Source: a virus
Strand: one strand, 5' to 3'
Virus record (IMG/VR): IMGVR_UViG_3300009441_000013
Location: 1-47,071 of that record
Length of the DNA: 47,071 nucleotides
Shown in pieces: positions 32,610 to 39,265 of this stretch (position 1 is the first letter of the stretch; each line of letters opens with the position of its first letter). The position numbers and the translations under genes are program-made. The notes below the pieces were generated by a model. It ran no database searches. It saw only the letters and a list, made by a program, of their open reading frames with translations, and had not been told where the DNA came from.

Positions 32610-32762
32610 ATGAGTATAAAAAAGAAAATTGAAGTATTAAAAGAAACAATCAAGTGGTTCAGAACGCAAATTGAACCACACGATTGTGGATGGATGCACA
32701 CAACAATAGATGGTATCAAACACCGAATAAGTGATTTGAGAAAACAATTGAGGAGAAAATAA
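32610..32762 (+). CDS. Small basic protein, probably leaderless
   Basis: 50 residues, basic and helical (KKKIEVLKETIKWFRTQIE), ending in a K/R-rich tail. The ATG has no upstream SD and sits six bases after the -10 box. It is linked by TAATG to the nuclease gene, which would be translated by coupling; AGGAG lies near its end. Confidence 0.65.
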   Translation: MSIKKKIEVLKETIKWFRTQIEPHDCGWMHTTIDGIKHRISDLRKQLRRK

Positions 32763-33454
32763 TGAGTAGTAAATTTACGTGGGTTGATATAGACAAAACA
32801 AAACTTCCAAACACAAAAGGTAGACGTATAAACGGTTTCCGTTTCTATGATGTAGAGGGTAAGAATTATCCTTCTATCACAACTGTGCTAGGTGTTCAGA
32901 AAAAAGAAGGTCTTGAAAGATGGCGAAAAGCAGTTGGTGAAGAAGCAGCCAATTGGGAAATGGGTAGAGCGGCACGTAGAGGCAAAGCAACTCACACACT
33001 TGTTGAACAGTATATCAAAGGCGAAACACCTAGTATTAGGGACGTGTTACCTTTAGGTATGTTTAGATTGATGTTGCCTTATCTAGCTCAAATTAATAAT
33101 ATTCATTTATTGGAAGAAATAATGTATAGTCATAAGTTGACCATTGCAGGTCAAGTTGATTGTGTTGCTGAGTACAATGGCAAGTTATCTGTAATAGATT
33201 TCAAGACAGCAAATAAAGAACGTAAAGAAGATTGGATAGAAAACTATTATATTCAAACTTGTGCTTATGCAATTATGTATGAAGAGCTATTCGGTAAACC
33301 GATAGAACAATTAGTTATCTTAATGGCAGGTGAAGACGGTACAATGCGTTCATTTGTCCAACCAAGAAAACTATTTGAACCTAAATTGCAGAAATCTATT
33401 GAGTACTTTTATAAATACTATAACGAACTTAACAAAGATAAAATCAAGCAATAA
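32762..33454 (+). CDS. PD-(D/E)XK exonuclease (RecB/Cas4-like)
   Basis: 230 residues. The catalytic stretch is GQVDCVAEYNGKLSVIDFKTANK: G-x-V-D, then xIDFKTA, the RecB-type motif with D and K. RRGKATHTLVEQYIKGE upstream gives the histidine-containing motif I. The enzyme would cut or resect DNA, as in recombination or host DNA breakdown. Marine T4-like phages have a similar exonuclease. Confidence 0.83.
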   Translation: MSSKFTWVDIDKTKLPNTKGRRINGFRFYDVEGKNYPSITTVLGVQKKEGLERWRKAVGEEAANWEMGRAARRGKATHTLVEQYIKGETPSIRDVLPLGMFRLMLPYLAQINNIHLLEEIMYSHKLTIAGQVDCVAEYNGKLSVIDFKTANKERKEDWIENYYIQTCAYAIMYEELFGKPIEQLVILMAGEDGTMRSFVQPRKLFEPKLQKSIEYFYKYYNELNKDKIKQ

Positions 33455-33499
33455 TTACATTAACAAAGTGGCCTGGATTTTATCCAACGAAGGTCATTT

Positions 33500-33904
33500 A
33501 TGTTTAAAAAAATACTATCAATAATATTTGGAATCGTACTCTTAATGAGTATGGCTCCCGCTTTAGCCGGTCACGAAGAAGGCGGAGAATTACCTAAAGA
33601 TTATGAACCAGCGCCAAATGTAGGTCCAAATTTATATTGGTTACAAATGCCTGTAATATGTGGTAGTAGTGAGGATGTGATTGCATATATTCAAAAAAGG
33701 AAATTTGCATTAGTTAATGTTTCATTTGGTAAAGAAAAAGCACACCCAGATGGTAAACCAGTTTTTATAGTACAATATTATGTTGATCCTACATACACAC
33801 AATCACTTGTAGTTATGACAACATTAAATGGTGTTGAATCTTGTATGTTATACAAGTCATTTGATTTAAAATTTGCCAATCCTAAAAAGGGTATTGGTTC
33901 GTAA
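33500..33904 (+). CDS. Secreted protein, function unknown
   Basis: 134 residues. Signal peptide MFKKILSIIFGIVLLMSMAPALA, cleaved after ALA. The mature part has two cysteines (VICGSSEDVI, VESCMLYKS) about 75 residues apart. A TATAAATA at 33410-33417, in the previous gene, might be a late promoter for it. It ends directly before the tmRNA acceptor piece. Confidence 0.7.
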   Translation: MFKKILSIIFGIVLLMSMAPALAGHEEGGELPKDYEPAPNVGPNLYWLQMPVICGSSEDVIAYIQKRKFALVNVSFGKEKAHPDGKPVFIVQYYVDPTYTQSLVVMTTLNGVESCMLYKSFDLKFANPKKGIGS

Positions 33905-34166
33905 GGAATTTGACGTTGAAGGTTAGATAATAGTTGGAGAAGACGAGAGTTCGAATCTCTCCATCTCCACCATAAACACATTGATTTCAAGTGTGCTTAT
34001 GGGGGATGACTGGAATTGATTCACAATCAAAACTAACTGGAGTTAGATAGTAGGTTGCTACTTTAAAGGACAAAACTATAAAGGATAACGCAAGTTATGC
34101 TCTTGCTGCCTAGTTAATAGGTAGACGGCGTTTGTGTAGTTTCCGTGGCAACAGAAAAACTACACA
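33905..34166 (+). ncRNA. ssrA: Circularly permuted (two-piece) tmRNA
   Basis: Acceptor piece first: T-arm GAGAG-UUCGAAU-CUCUC (33945-33961), 3' acceptor strand CATCTCC (33962-33968), discriminator A and encoded CCA (33970-33972). A 29-nt intervening segment follows, which can form a hairpin (ACAC-A-TTGA / TCAAGTGT). The coding piece begins GGGGATG (34002-34008), which pairs with CATCTCC over all 7 bp (one G-U). ACTGGAATTGA follows as the tmRNA D-loop region. The tag reads ...KDNASYALAA then TAG at 34111-34113, after paired segments that may form the first pseudoknot. A 10-bp hairpin (34133-34142 with 34157-34166) ends the piece. The order 3' half before 5' half is the two-piece type known in alphaproteobacteria and some cyanobacteria. 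Exact 5' and 3' ends of the pieces are not settled. Confidence 0.9.
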
Positions 34167-34167
34167 C

Positions 34168-34196
34168 TTTACATTTAAGAAAAAATATGATATAGT
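34168..34196 (+). promoter_or_regulatory. Sigma70-like promoter P5, leaderless geometry
   Basis: TTTACA at 34168-34173, 17-nt spacer, TATAGT at 34191-34196, then six bases to ATG 34203. This is the same geometry as P4. It starts just after the tmRNA hairpin. Confidence 0.78.
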
Positions 34197-34202
34197 ATAC
34201 GT

Positions 34203-34421
34203 ATGAACTCAAAAGAATTTTCATTGATTATAGAGGATGTAGTAAAGAAGCATAAAGATATCTCATATGTGGACGCCATAGTCCATTATTGTGAAGAAAA
34301 CAGTATTGAAGTTGAAACCACAGCACGTCTAATTACAAAACAACTCAAAGAAAAAATACAACATCAATCAGCACAGTTAAATTTATTAAAAGGTGGTAGA
34401 CCAGGAGTATTACCAACTTAA
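34203..34421 (+). CDS. 33: gp33-like late transcription coactivator
   Basis: 72 residues. FSLIIEDVVKKHKDISYVDAIVHYCEENSIEVETTARLITKQLKEKIQHQSAQLNLLK resembles the gp33 coactivators of T4-like cyanophages. gp33 links the RNA polymerase to the sliding clamp (gp45) and is needed for TATAAATA late promoters, of which several are visible here. The ATG has no SD and lies six bases from the -10 box. Small size leaves some doubt. Confidence 0.72.
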   Translation: MNSKEFSLIIEDVVKKHKDISYVDAIVHYCEENSIEVETTARLITKQLKEKIQHQSAQLNLLKGGRPGVLPT

Positions 34422-34422
34422 T

Positions 34423-34545
34423 ATGTGGGATAAAATAATGTATAACTATATCTATCACTGGATAGAAAAAATAGCCAGTACAGTAAGTGTATGGGCGTGG
34501 CATAAAAGAGAAAGACTTTTACGAAAAGGACAAAACAAAAAATGA
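34423..34545 (+). CDS. Tiny basic protein, function unknown
   Basis: 40 residues, W- and Y-rich with a basic C-terminus (WHKRERLLRKGQNKK). It starts 1 nt after gp33 and overlaps the next gene by 4 nt. Probably translated by coupling; no motif. Confidence 0.5.
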   Translation: MWDKIMYNYIYHWIEKIASTVSVWAWHKRERLLRKGQNKK

Positions 34546-34712
34546 GTGATGATGAGTTTGGTAGTATCAGCGAAGAAGAATTTAATAAGAAACATATGAA
34601 AGCACTTGCACAAGCAGATCCACATAATTTTAAAAAGAAGAAAAAGAGAAGAATTAAGAAAGAAAAGCCTAATCCTTTTCACGCAAGAGCAATAGATGGA
34701 TTTGGAGAATAA
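34542..34712 (+). CDS. Small basic protein, function unknown
   Basis: 56 residues: an acidic start, then AQADPHNFKKKKKRRIKKEKPNPF, a highly basic region suited to nucleic-acid binding. ATGA start. Its C-terminal codons include the GGAG used by thyX. No family recognised. Confidence 0.55.
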   Translation: MSDDEFGSISEEEFNKKHMKALAQADPHNFKKKKKRRIKKEKPNPFHARAIDGFGE

Positions 34713-34713
34713 T

Positions 34714-35337
34714 ATGGATATAGAACTTATAGATAAATTAGGTAATGACCTATCAGTAGTAAATGCTGCTAGAGTATCATTTGCAAAAAGAAAAGATGAA
34801 CTTGATGAAAAGGACGATAAGTTAATTAAGTATTTAGCAAAACACGGACATTGGTCACCTTTTGCTCACGGCTTTTTATCATTTAGAATTAAAGCACCTA
34901 TCTTTGTTGCAAGACAATTAGTTAAACATCAAGTAGGGTTAAGTTGGAACGAAGTGAGTAGAAGATATGTAGATGATAAACCAGAATTCTATATACCTTT
35001 TATGTGGAGAAAGAGACCACCTGAAAGTATTAAACAAGGTTCAAGTGAAGAAGAGGTTGAATTTGATATTATGGAGTTAATAGATTTGTGTAAAGGAACT
35101 TATAACTATATGTTAGAGGAAGGTATTGCACCTGAAATGGCACGTATGGTATTACCTCAATGTATGATGACCGAGTGGATATGGTCAGGTAGTGTATATG
35201 CATTTAGTAGAGTGTGTAATCAAAGAAATAAAAGTAATGCTCAAGCAGAAACGAGAATGGTAACCTATCCACTATCAAAACATATAAAAGACCATTTTCC
35301 AATTTGTTATAAGTATTTGATATCAAATCAAAGATAG
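34714..35337 (+). CDS. thyX: Flavin-dependent thymidylate synthase
   Basis: 207 residues from ATG 34714 (GGAG at 34704-34707). The signature region reads RQLVKHQVGLSWNEVSRRYVD, a diverged form of the ThyX RHRxxSxNExSxR motif with one extra residue between the KH and S-x-N-E. EMARMVLPQCMMTEWIWSG and RVCNQRNKSNAQAETR carry the C-terminal FAD/dUMP residues. It makes dTMP from dUMP with FAD, NADPH and methylenetetrahydrofolate. With NrdAB it supplies phage DNA synthesis. Confidence 0.93.
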   Translation: MDIELIDKLGNDLSVVNAARVSFAKRKDELDEKDDKLIKYLAKHGHWSPFAHGFLSFRIKAPIFVARQLVKHQVGLSWNEVSRRYVDDKPEFYIPFMWRKRPPESIKQGSSEEEVEFDIMELIDLCKGTYNYMLEEGIAPEMARMVLPQCMMTEWIWSGSVYAFSRVCNQRNKSNAQAETRMVTYPLSKHIKDHFPICYKYLISNQR

Positions 35338-35343
35338 AATAGT

Positions 35344-35967
35344 ATGGCATATGGAGGATTTGACGTATATAAAATATATCTAGGTGTTAAGTTGCATTTT
35401 ACAACCAACTCCTACGACTATTATAAATATTCAGGAAAAGTAAATGCAACATTGGATTCATTTACTAAAAGAAAAGATAGGTATTTCTTCTACAAGTTAT
35501 CTACAAAATATAGTCCAAGTGAAGTGCTTGATTTTTTTGTAAGTAATTTTGTTGATGATAGTAAGAAATGGATAGGAAATTTATTAAGTGATGACGGACA
35601 CAAAACATACCTTCAGTATAAAAAATATCTGGAATCTTTTAACTACAGTTTACGAGATAATTTGGGTCGTATTGTTTACGATTTTAACACTCGTGGCATT
35701 TCTTTTAATAGTGGTTTATGCGTGGTTAATGGTCAGCATCCACGAATGCTACGATTACTTATACAACGGAAAATTAACTACCCAACCGCCATCATCTTGG
35801 ATGAAATTCTTAATTTCATTAAGAACTGGGATACTCAAATTAAAGAAAAGATTGTGTGGACTGATATGTCCAGAAAATTAAAGAAAATGAAACCCTTTAT
35901 TAGATATAATAAAACAGAAGCGAAATTAATAGTAAAAGAGATAATAACTAGTGAACTCAAATCTTAA
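35344..35967 (+). CDS. 59: gp59 loader of the replicative helicase
   Basis: 207 residues, close to T4 gp59 (217). The order of features matches: GFDVYKIYLGVKLHF, TKRKDRYFFYKLSTKYSPSEVLDFFVSNFVDDSKKWIG, YLQYKKYLESF, and PTAIILDEILNFIKNWDTQIKEKIVW. gp59 binds gp32 and forked DNA and loads gp41 helicase. gp32 is encoded 1.6 kb downstream. The internal TATAAATA at 35422-35429 is probably chance. Confidence 0.88.
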   Translation: MAYGGFDVYKIYLGVKLHFTTNSYDYYKYSGKVNATLDSFTKRKDRYFFYKLSTKYSPSEVLDFFVSNFVDDSKKWIGNLLSDDGHKTYLQYKKYLESFNYSLRDNLGRIVYDFNTRGISFNSGLCVVNGQHPRMLRLLIQRKINYPTAIILDEILNFIKNWDTQIKEKIVWTDMSRKLKKMKPFIRYNKTEAKLIVKEIITSELKS

Positions 35968-36024
35968 TAAGAAAATAAATGGTACGTGGACTATACCAGA
36001 GATACTAGAAGCAATGGAGATTAT

Positions 36025-36567
36025 ATGCAAGTCATAGATAATTTTTTAGATGAAAAAGATTTTGATGAATTAAGTACAAAGGTAATGGGTAGATACTTTC
36101 CTTGGTTCTATTATGACTCAATAGTAAAAGAAGATGATAGAGGAAAAATTGGTCATCAATTCTTTAATATGCATATGTTATATGACAATGACCGACCAAC
36201 ATTTAATACATCTTTTGAACTAATGGATCCAGTTTTAAAAAAATTAATGAACTTTGAAGATCCAAATATTTGTTTGAAAGCTTTAATAAGAGTAAAAGTA
36301 AATTCATATCCTAATCAAGGTACATTGATTGAACACGGTATGCATAATGATTTTCCTTTTCCTAGTAGGGCGTGTCTTATTAGTATGAACACTTGCAATG
36401 GATACACAAAGTTTGAAGATGGCACTAAAGTTGATAGTGTTGCAAATAGAGCAATCCTTTTTGATCCATCTATTGAACACACTGGTACAAGCACAACAAA
36501 TGCTCAAAGAAGAGTTAATATAAATTTTAATTACTTTAATAGTCTAGGTAATATATCTAATAAATGA
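36025..36567 (+). CDS. 2OG-Fe(II) oxygenase, third copy
   Basis: 180 residues from ATG 36025 (GGAGA just before); the frame opens at a GTG 35986. HxD: H107-N-D109 (EHGMHNDFPF). Third ligand H152 (SIEHTGTS). 2OG arginine R162 or R163 (QRRVNINFNYF). Active site complete. Substrate unknown. The overlap with the next gene is 4 nt. Confidence 0.82.
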   Translation: MQVIDNFLDEKDFDELSTKVMGRYFPWFYYDSIVKEDDRGKIGHQFFNMHMLYDNDRPTFNTSFELMDPVLKKLMNFEDPNICLKALIRVKVNSYPNQGTLIEHGMHNDFPFPSRACLISMNTCNGYTKFEDGTKVDSVANRAILFDPSIEHTGTSTTNAQRRVNINFNYFNSLGNISNK

Positions 36568-37466
36568 TAATGACCAATAGGGATGTTGAAGAACATCACA
36601 AAATGATAAGAGTAATGCAAGATGAAAAGAAATCTGCTAGAGTATTCTGTATAGGTAATGGTGAAAGTAGAGTAGGAATAGATTTATTTAAGTATAAAGA
36701 ATTTGGTAAGATATATGGTTGCAATGCCATTTATAGAGACCTCCCTAATTTATGTGATGTGTTAACTAGTGTAGACCACGGAATGATACACGAAATATAT
36801 CACGCAGGAATGGCACAAAAGATACCTTGTTATTTTAGAAATTGGACTAAAGTGCCTGCTCATACATATGACGTAATAATACAAGATGGTTTACCTAAAG
36901 AAGAATTAGATAAAGCAATAGAACAAGGTGCTGTTATAACCAATGTACGTGGTGATAGTAAAGAATATGTTTTACACGGCGCTAATTTAAAAGGTGTAGT
37001 GAACGTATTGAAAAAAGATGGTGTGGTAAATAAAAGACATATTAGTCAAGCTACAATTAAAGTTAGTTGGATACAAGAACCAGACTATTCACACTCATTA
37101 GATGATATAAGCAAACCTAGAGACCACGGTTGGGCGTGTGGGGCAACTGCTGGTTTAGTTGCAGTTAAGAGAGAGAATCCTTGTGAAGTGTACCTAATAG
37201 GACACGATTTACATAGTCATAATGAGAAGATTAACAATATTTACAAGAGTACTAAGCATTACACAGCAAAAGATAACAGTCCAACACCAGGTATCAATTG
37301 GATTAACCAATGGATGACTATGTTTAACTGGTATCCAGATATAAATTTTTATAAGGTCAATAGATATAATGACGGTAGAGATAATGTCAATGGACCTATT
37401 AAAGAATGGGCAGGTATACCCAATTTGAAGTATATAGATTATACCACACTTGACTCTATGCTCTAA
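36564..37466 (+). CDS. Conserved phage protein with Rossmann-like domain (DUF115-like)
   Basis: 300 residues. VFCIGNGESRVGIDLFKYKEFGKIYGCNAIYRDLPNLCDVLTSVDHGMIHE looks like the nucleotide-binding GNGxSR segment of DUF115/6-hydroxymethylpterin-type proteins, and CEVYLIGHDLHSHNEKINNIYKSTKHY continues the pattern. Present in marine T4-like phages as I recall; role unknown, with sugar or nucleotide binding likely. Start options at 36564 and 36570. Confidence 0.65.
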   Translation: MIMTNRDVEEHHKMIRVMQDEKKSARVFCIGNGESRVGIDLFKYKEFGKIYGCNAIYRDLPNLCDVLTSVDHGMIHEIYHAGMAQKIPCYFRNWTKVPAHTYDVIIQDGLPKEELDKAIEQGAVITNVRGDSKEYVLHGANLKGVVNVLKKDGVVNKRHISQATIKVSWIQEPDYSHSLDDISKPRDHGWACGATAGLVAVKRENPCEVYLIGHDLHSHNEKINNIYKSTKHYTAKDNSPTPGINWINQWMTMFNWYPDINFYKVNRYNDGRDNVNGPIKEWAGIPNLKYIDYTTLDSML

Positions 37467-37500
37467 TTATGTTATATTAGACATAGAGTTGTTATAAATA
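37450..37500 (+). promoter_or_regulatory. Dual promoter of gene 32 (P6 plus late TATAAATA) with inverted repeat
   Basis: P6: TTGACT 37450-37455, 17-nt spacer, TATATT 37473-37478. Late promoter: TATAAATA 37493-37500. An inverted repeat ACTCTATG (37453-37460) / CATAGAGT (37482-37489) brackets the P6 -10 and could be an operator. gp32 is needed through the whole cycle, so early/middle and late expression fits. Confidence 0.72.
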
Positions 37501-37568
37501 AGTATGAAGGCGATTACATAGCCTACACAAATACAACAAATATGTTAATACAAAAGGAGATAATACAT

Positions 37569-38459
37569 ATGGACTTTGAAAAGTTAAAATCATCATCAAG
37601 TAACTTTGATAATATTACAAAGGCACTTGAACAAAACCTCGGTCCCGAGGATAAAACAAACAAAAACAAGTATCAAGACGATAGACTTTGGAAACCAGAG
37701 TTAGATAAAACTGGTAACGGTTATGCTGTTATTAGATTTTTACCTGCTTCTGAAAAAGAAGAAATGCCTTGGCAAAGAGTATGGTCACACGCATTTCAAG
37801 ACAAAGGCGGTTGGTACATTGAAAATTCATTAACAACTTTAAATGGTAAAGATCCAGTTAGTGAAGATAATACTAGATTATGGAATACAGGTGTAGATAG
37901 TGATAAAGATATTGCTCGTAAGAGAAAAAGAAAATTATCATACTATTCTAACATCTATATTGTTAGTGATCCAAAACATCCTGAAAATGAAGGCAAAGTT
38001 TTCTTATACAAATTTGGTAAGAAGATATTTGACAAAATATCAGAAGCAATGCAACCTCAATTTGCGGATGAAAAAGCAATTAACCCATTTGATTTTTGGA
38101 AAGGTGCAAACTTTAAACTAAAAATCAGAAAAGTTGATGGTTATTGGAACTATGACAAATCTGAATTTGAAGGTGTTACGCCAGTAGCAACAGAAGACGC
38201 TGCTATCAAAACAATATGGGCGAAACAGTATCCTTTAAAAGCTTTTGTAGACCCTAGTAATTTTAAAACCTATGAGGAACTCAAAGAGAAACTGAATAGG
38301 GTAATTATGGGTACACGAAGCACCGAAACTGTTGAAACAGTTGGCCTCCCACAACAGGCAAACGGTACGGTGAAAAGTACTAACGTTGTTGACTCTAAAC
38401 CTGCTAGTGAGGAAGACGATACGTTGTCTTATTTTAGTAAATTGGCAGACGAAGAGTAA
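37569..38459 (+). CDS. 32: gp32 single-stranded DNA-binding protein
   Basis: 296 residues from ATG 37569 (AAGGAGA at 37554-37560). The core NGYAVIRFLPASE, GGWYIENSLTT, KRKLSYYSNIYIVSDPKHPENEGKVFLYKFGKKIFDKI and GANFKLKIRKVDGYWNYDKSEFE matches T4 gp32. The three zinc-binding cysteines of the T4 protein (77, 87, 90) have no counterpart here; the region has no cysteine at all. The acidic C-terminus (EEDDTLSYFSKLADEE) is the interaction tail. The long A-rich leader 37501-37568 is a candidate for autoregulation, as in T4. Confidence 0.95.
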   Translation: MDFEKLKSSSSNFDNITKALEQNLGPEDKTNKNKYQDDRLWKPELDKTGNGYAVIRFLPASEKEEMPWQRVWSHAFQDKGGWYIENSLTTLNGKDPVSEDNTRLWNTGVDSDKDIARKRKRKLSYYSNIYIVSDPKHPENEGKVFLYKFGKKIFDKISEAMQPQFADEKAINPFDFWKGANFKLKIRKVDGYWNYDKSEFEGVTPVATEDAAIKTIWAKQYPLKAFVDPSNFKTYEELKEKLNRVIMGTRSTETVETVGLPQQANGTVKSTNVVDSKPASEEDDTLSYFSKLADEE

Positions 38460-38490
38460 ACCTTTCTCTCTCAAATAAACGTTAAAACTT

Positions 38491-38520
38491 AAAGGGCACC
38501 TAGTAATAGGTGCCCTTTTT
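38491..38520 (+). terminator. Strong intrinsic terminator after gene 32
   Basis: A perfect 12-bp stem AAAGGGCACCTA (38491-38502) / TAGGTGCCCTTT (38507-38518) with a GTAA loop, running into T's to 38520. It isolates gene 32 from the late structural block. Confidence 0.95.
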
Positions 38521-38523
38521 CAT

Positions 38524-38531
38524 TATAAATA
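38524..38531 (+). promoter_or_regulatory. T4-type late promoter with leaderless geometry
   Basis: TATAAATA, four bases after the terminator T-tract. As a T4 late -10 box (-13 to -6) it puts +1 at 38537, the A of the next gene's ATG. No ribosome binding site is visible. Confidence 0.78.
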
Positions 38532-38536
38532 GTAGT

Positions 38537-39091
38537 ATGGCAAATATATTTGGTCCCATAAAAGATAGACAAGCAGGCGTATTAAAGTCAGCATCCTGGT
38601 ATAGAGGTGCAGTACAAAATATGACAAATAAGGCAACTTCTAATACTCTTATGCGACAAGGTAAACTAAATCAAAGACCTAGCGCAGGACGTTTGAATAT
38701 GTATTTTTACGACCCTAAAACTAAAAAGAAATTACCATATTACGACATATTTCCATTAGTTTTACCAGTAGATACATTTACAGGTGGTTTTGTTGGATTA
38801 AATTTTCACTATTTACCATATGCATTGAGATTTAAATTATTACAAGAGATACAAAGATATGCTAGTAATACACAATTTGACCGTACTACTAGAATAAATG
38901 CGACATACAGTACACTTAAAAATATACCGTTGATTAAACCAACTATTAAGAAATATTTGTGGAAACACGTTAAGTCAAATTTTTTAAGAATAGACGCAGA
39001 CGAAATGGCAATTGCTGTTTATCTGCCTCTACAACAATTCAAGAAGGCAACACCTAGTAAAGTGTATGCTGATAGCAGGAGAGCAATCTGA
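38537..39091 (+). CDS. Virion structural protein of T4-like marine phages
   Basis: 184 residues from ATG 38537; the open frame to 38510 would read through the terminator. Segments SAGRLNMYFYDPKTKKKLPYYDIFPLVLPVDTFTGGFVGLNFHYLPYALR are familiar from a conserved T4-like marine virion protein near the tail genes, but I cannot give it a T4 gene number. A late promoter directly precedes it. Confidence 0.7.
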   Translation: MANIFGPIKDRQAGVLKSASWYRGAVQNMTNKATSNTLMRQGKLNQRPSAGRLNMYFYDPKTKKKLPYYDIFPLVLPVDTFTGGFVGLNFHYLPYALRFKLLQEIQRYASNTQFDRTTRINATYSTLKNIPLIKPTIKKYLWKHVKSNFLRIDADEMAIAVYLPLQQFKKATPSKVYADSRRAI

Positions 39092-39112
39092 TAATACAGA
39101 CGACAAGAGGTT

Positions 39113-39253
39113 ATGGCAAAGAGAACAGTATGGAGAGTTATGATAGTTAAAATCAGGATGTGGTACGCAGACATAAGAGGACACCACGGACATAAATGGA
39201 ACTACGAACCATCCGAACATTATATGGGTAGACACCCAAAAGATAGAAAATAG
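39113..39253 (+). CDS. Small basic protein, function unknown
   Basis: 46 residues, rich in W, H and R (MAKRTVWRVMIVKIRMWYADIRGHHGHKWNYEPSEHY region). AGAGG lies before the ATG. Could bind nucleic acid or metal; no family recognised. Confidence 0.55.
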   Translation: MAKRTVWRVMIVKIRMWYADIRGHHGHKWNYEPSEHYMGRHPKDRK

Positions 39254-39265
39254 GAAATAAAACCA

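Noticed and set aside
33778-33990. 70-codon minus-strand frame over the tmRNA start
   Set aside because: Its sequence is the reverse complement of the tRNA-like domain and the secreted protein, so it is spurious.
35422-35429. TATAAATA inside gp59
   Set aside because: Inside a coding region with no gene start at suitable distance; probably chance in AT-rich DNA.
35588-35881. 97-codon plus-strand open frame with hydrophobic stretch
   Set aside because: Entirely inside gp59 in another frame; hydrophobicity comes from T-rich codons.
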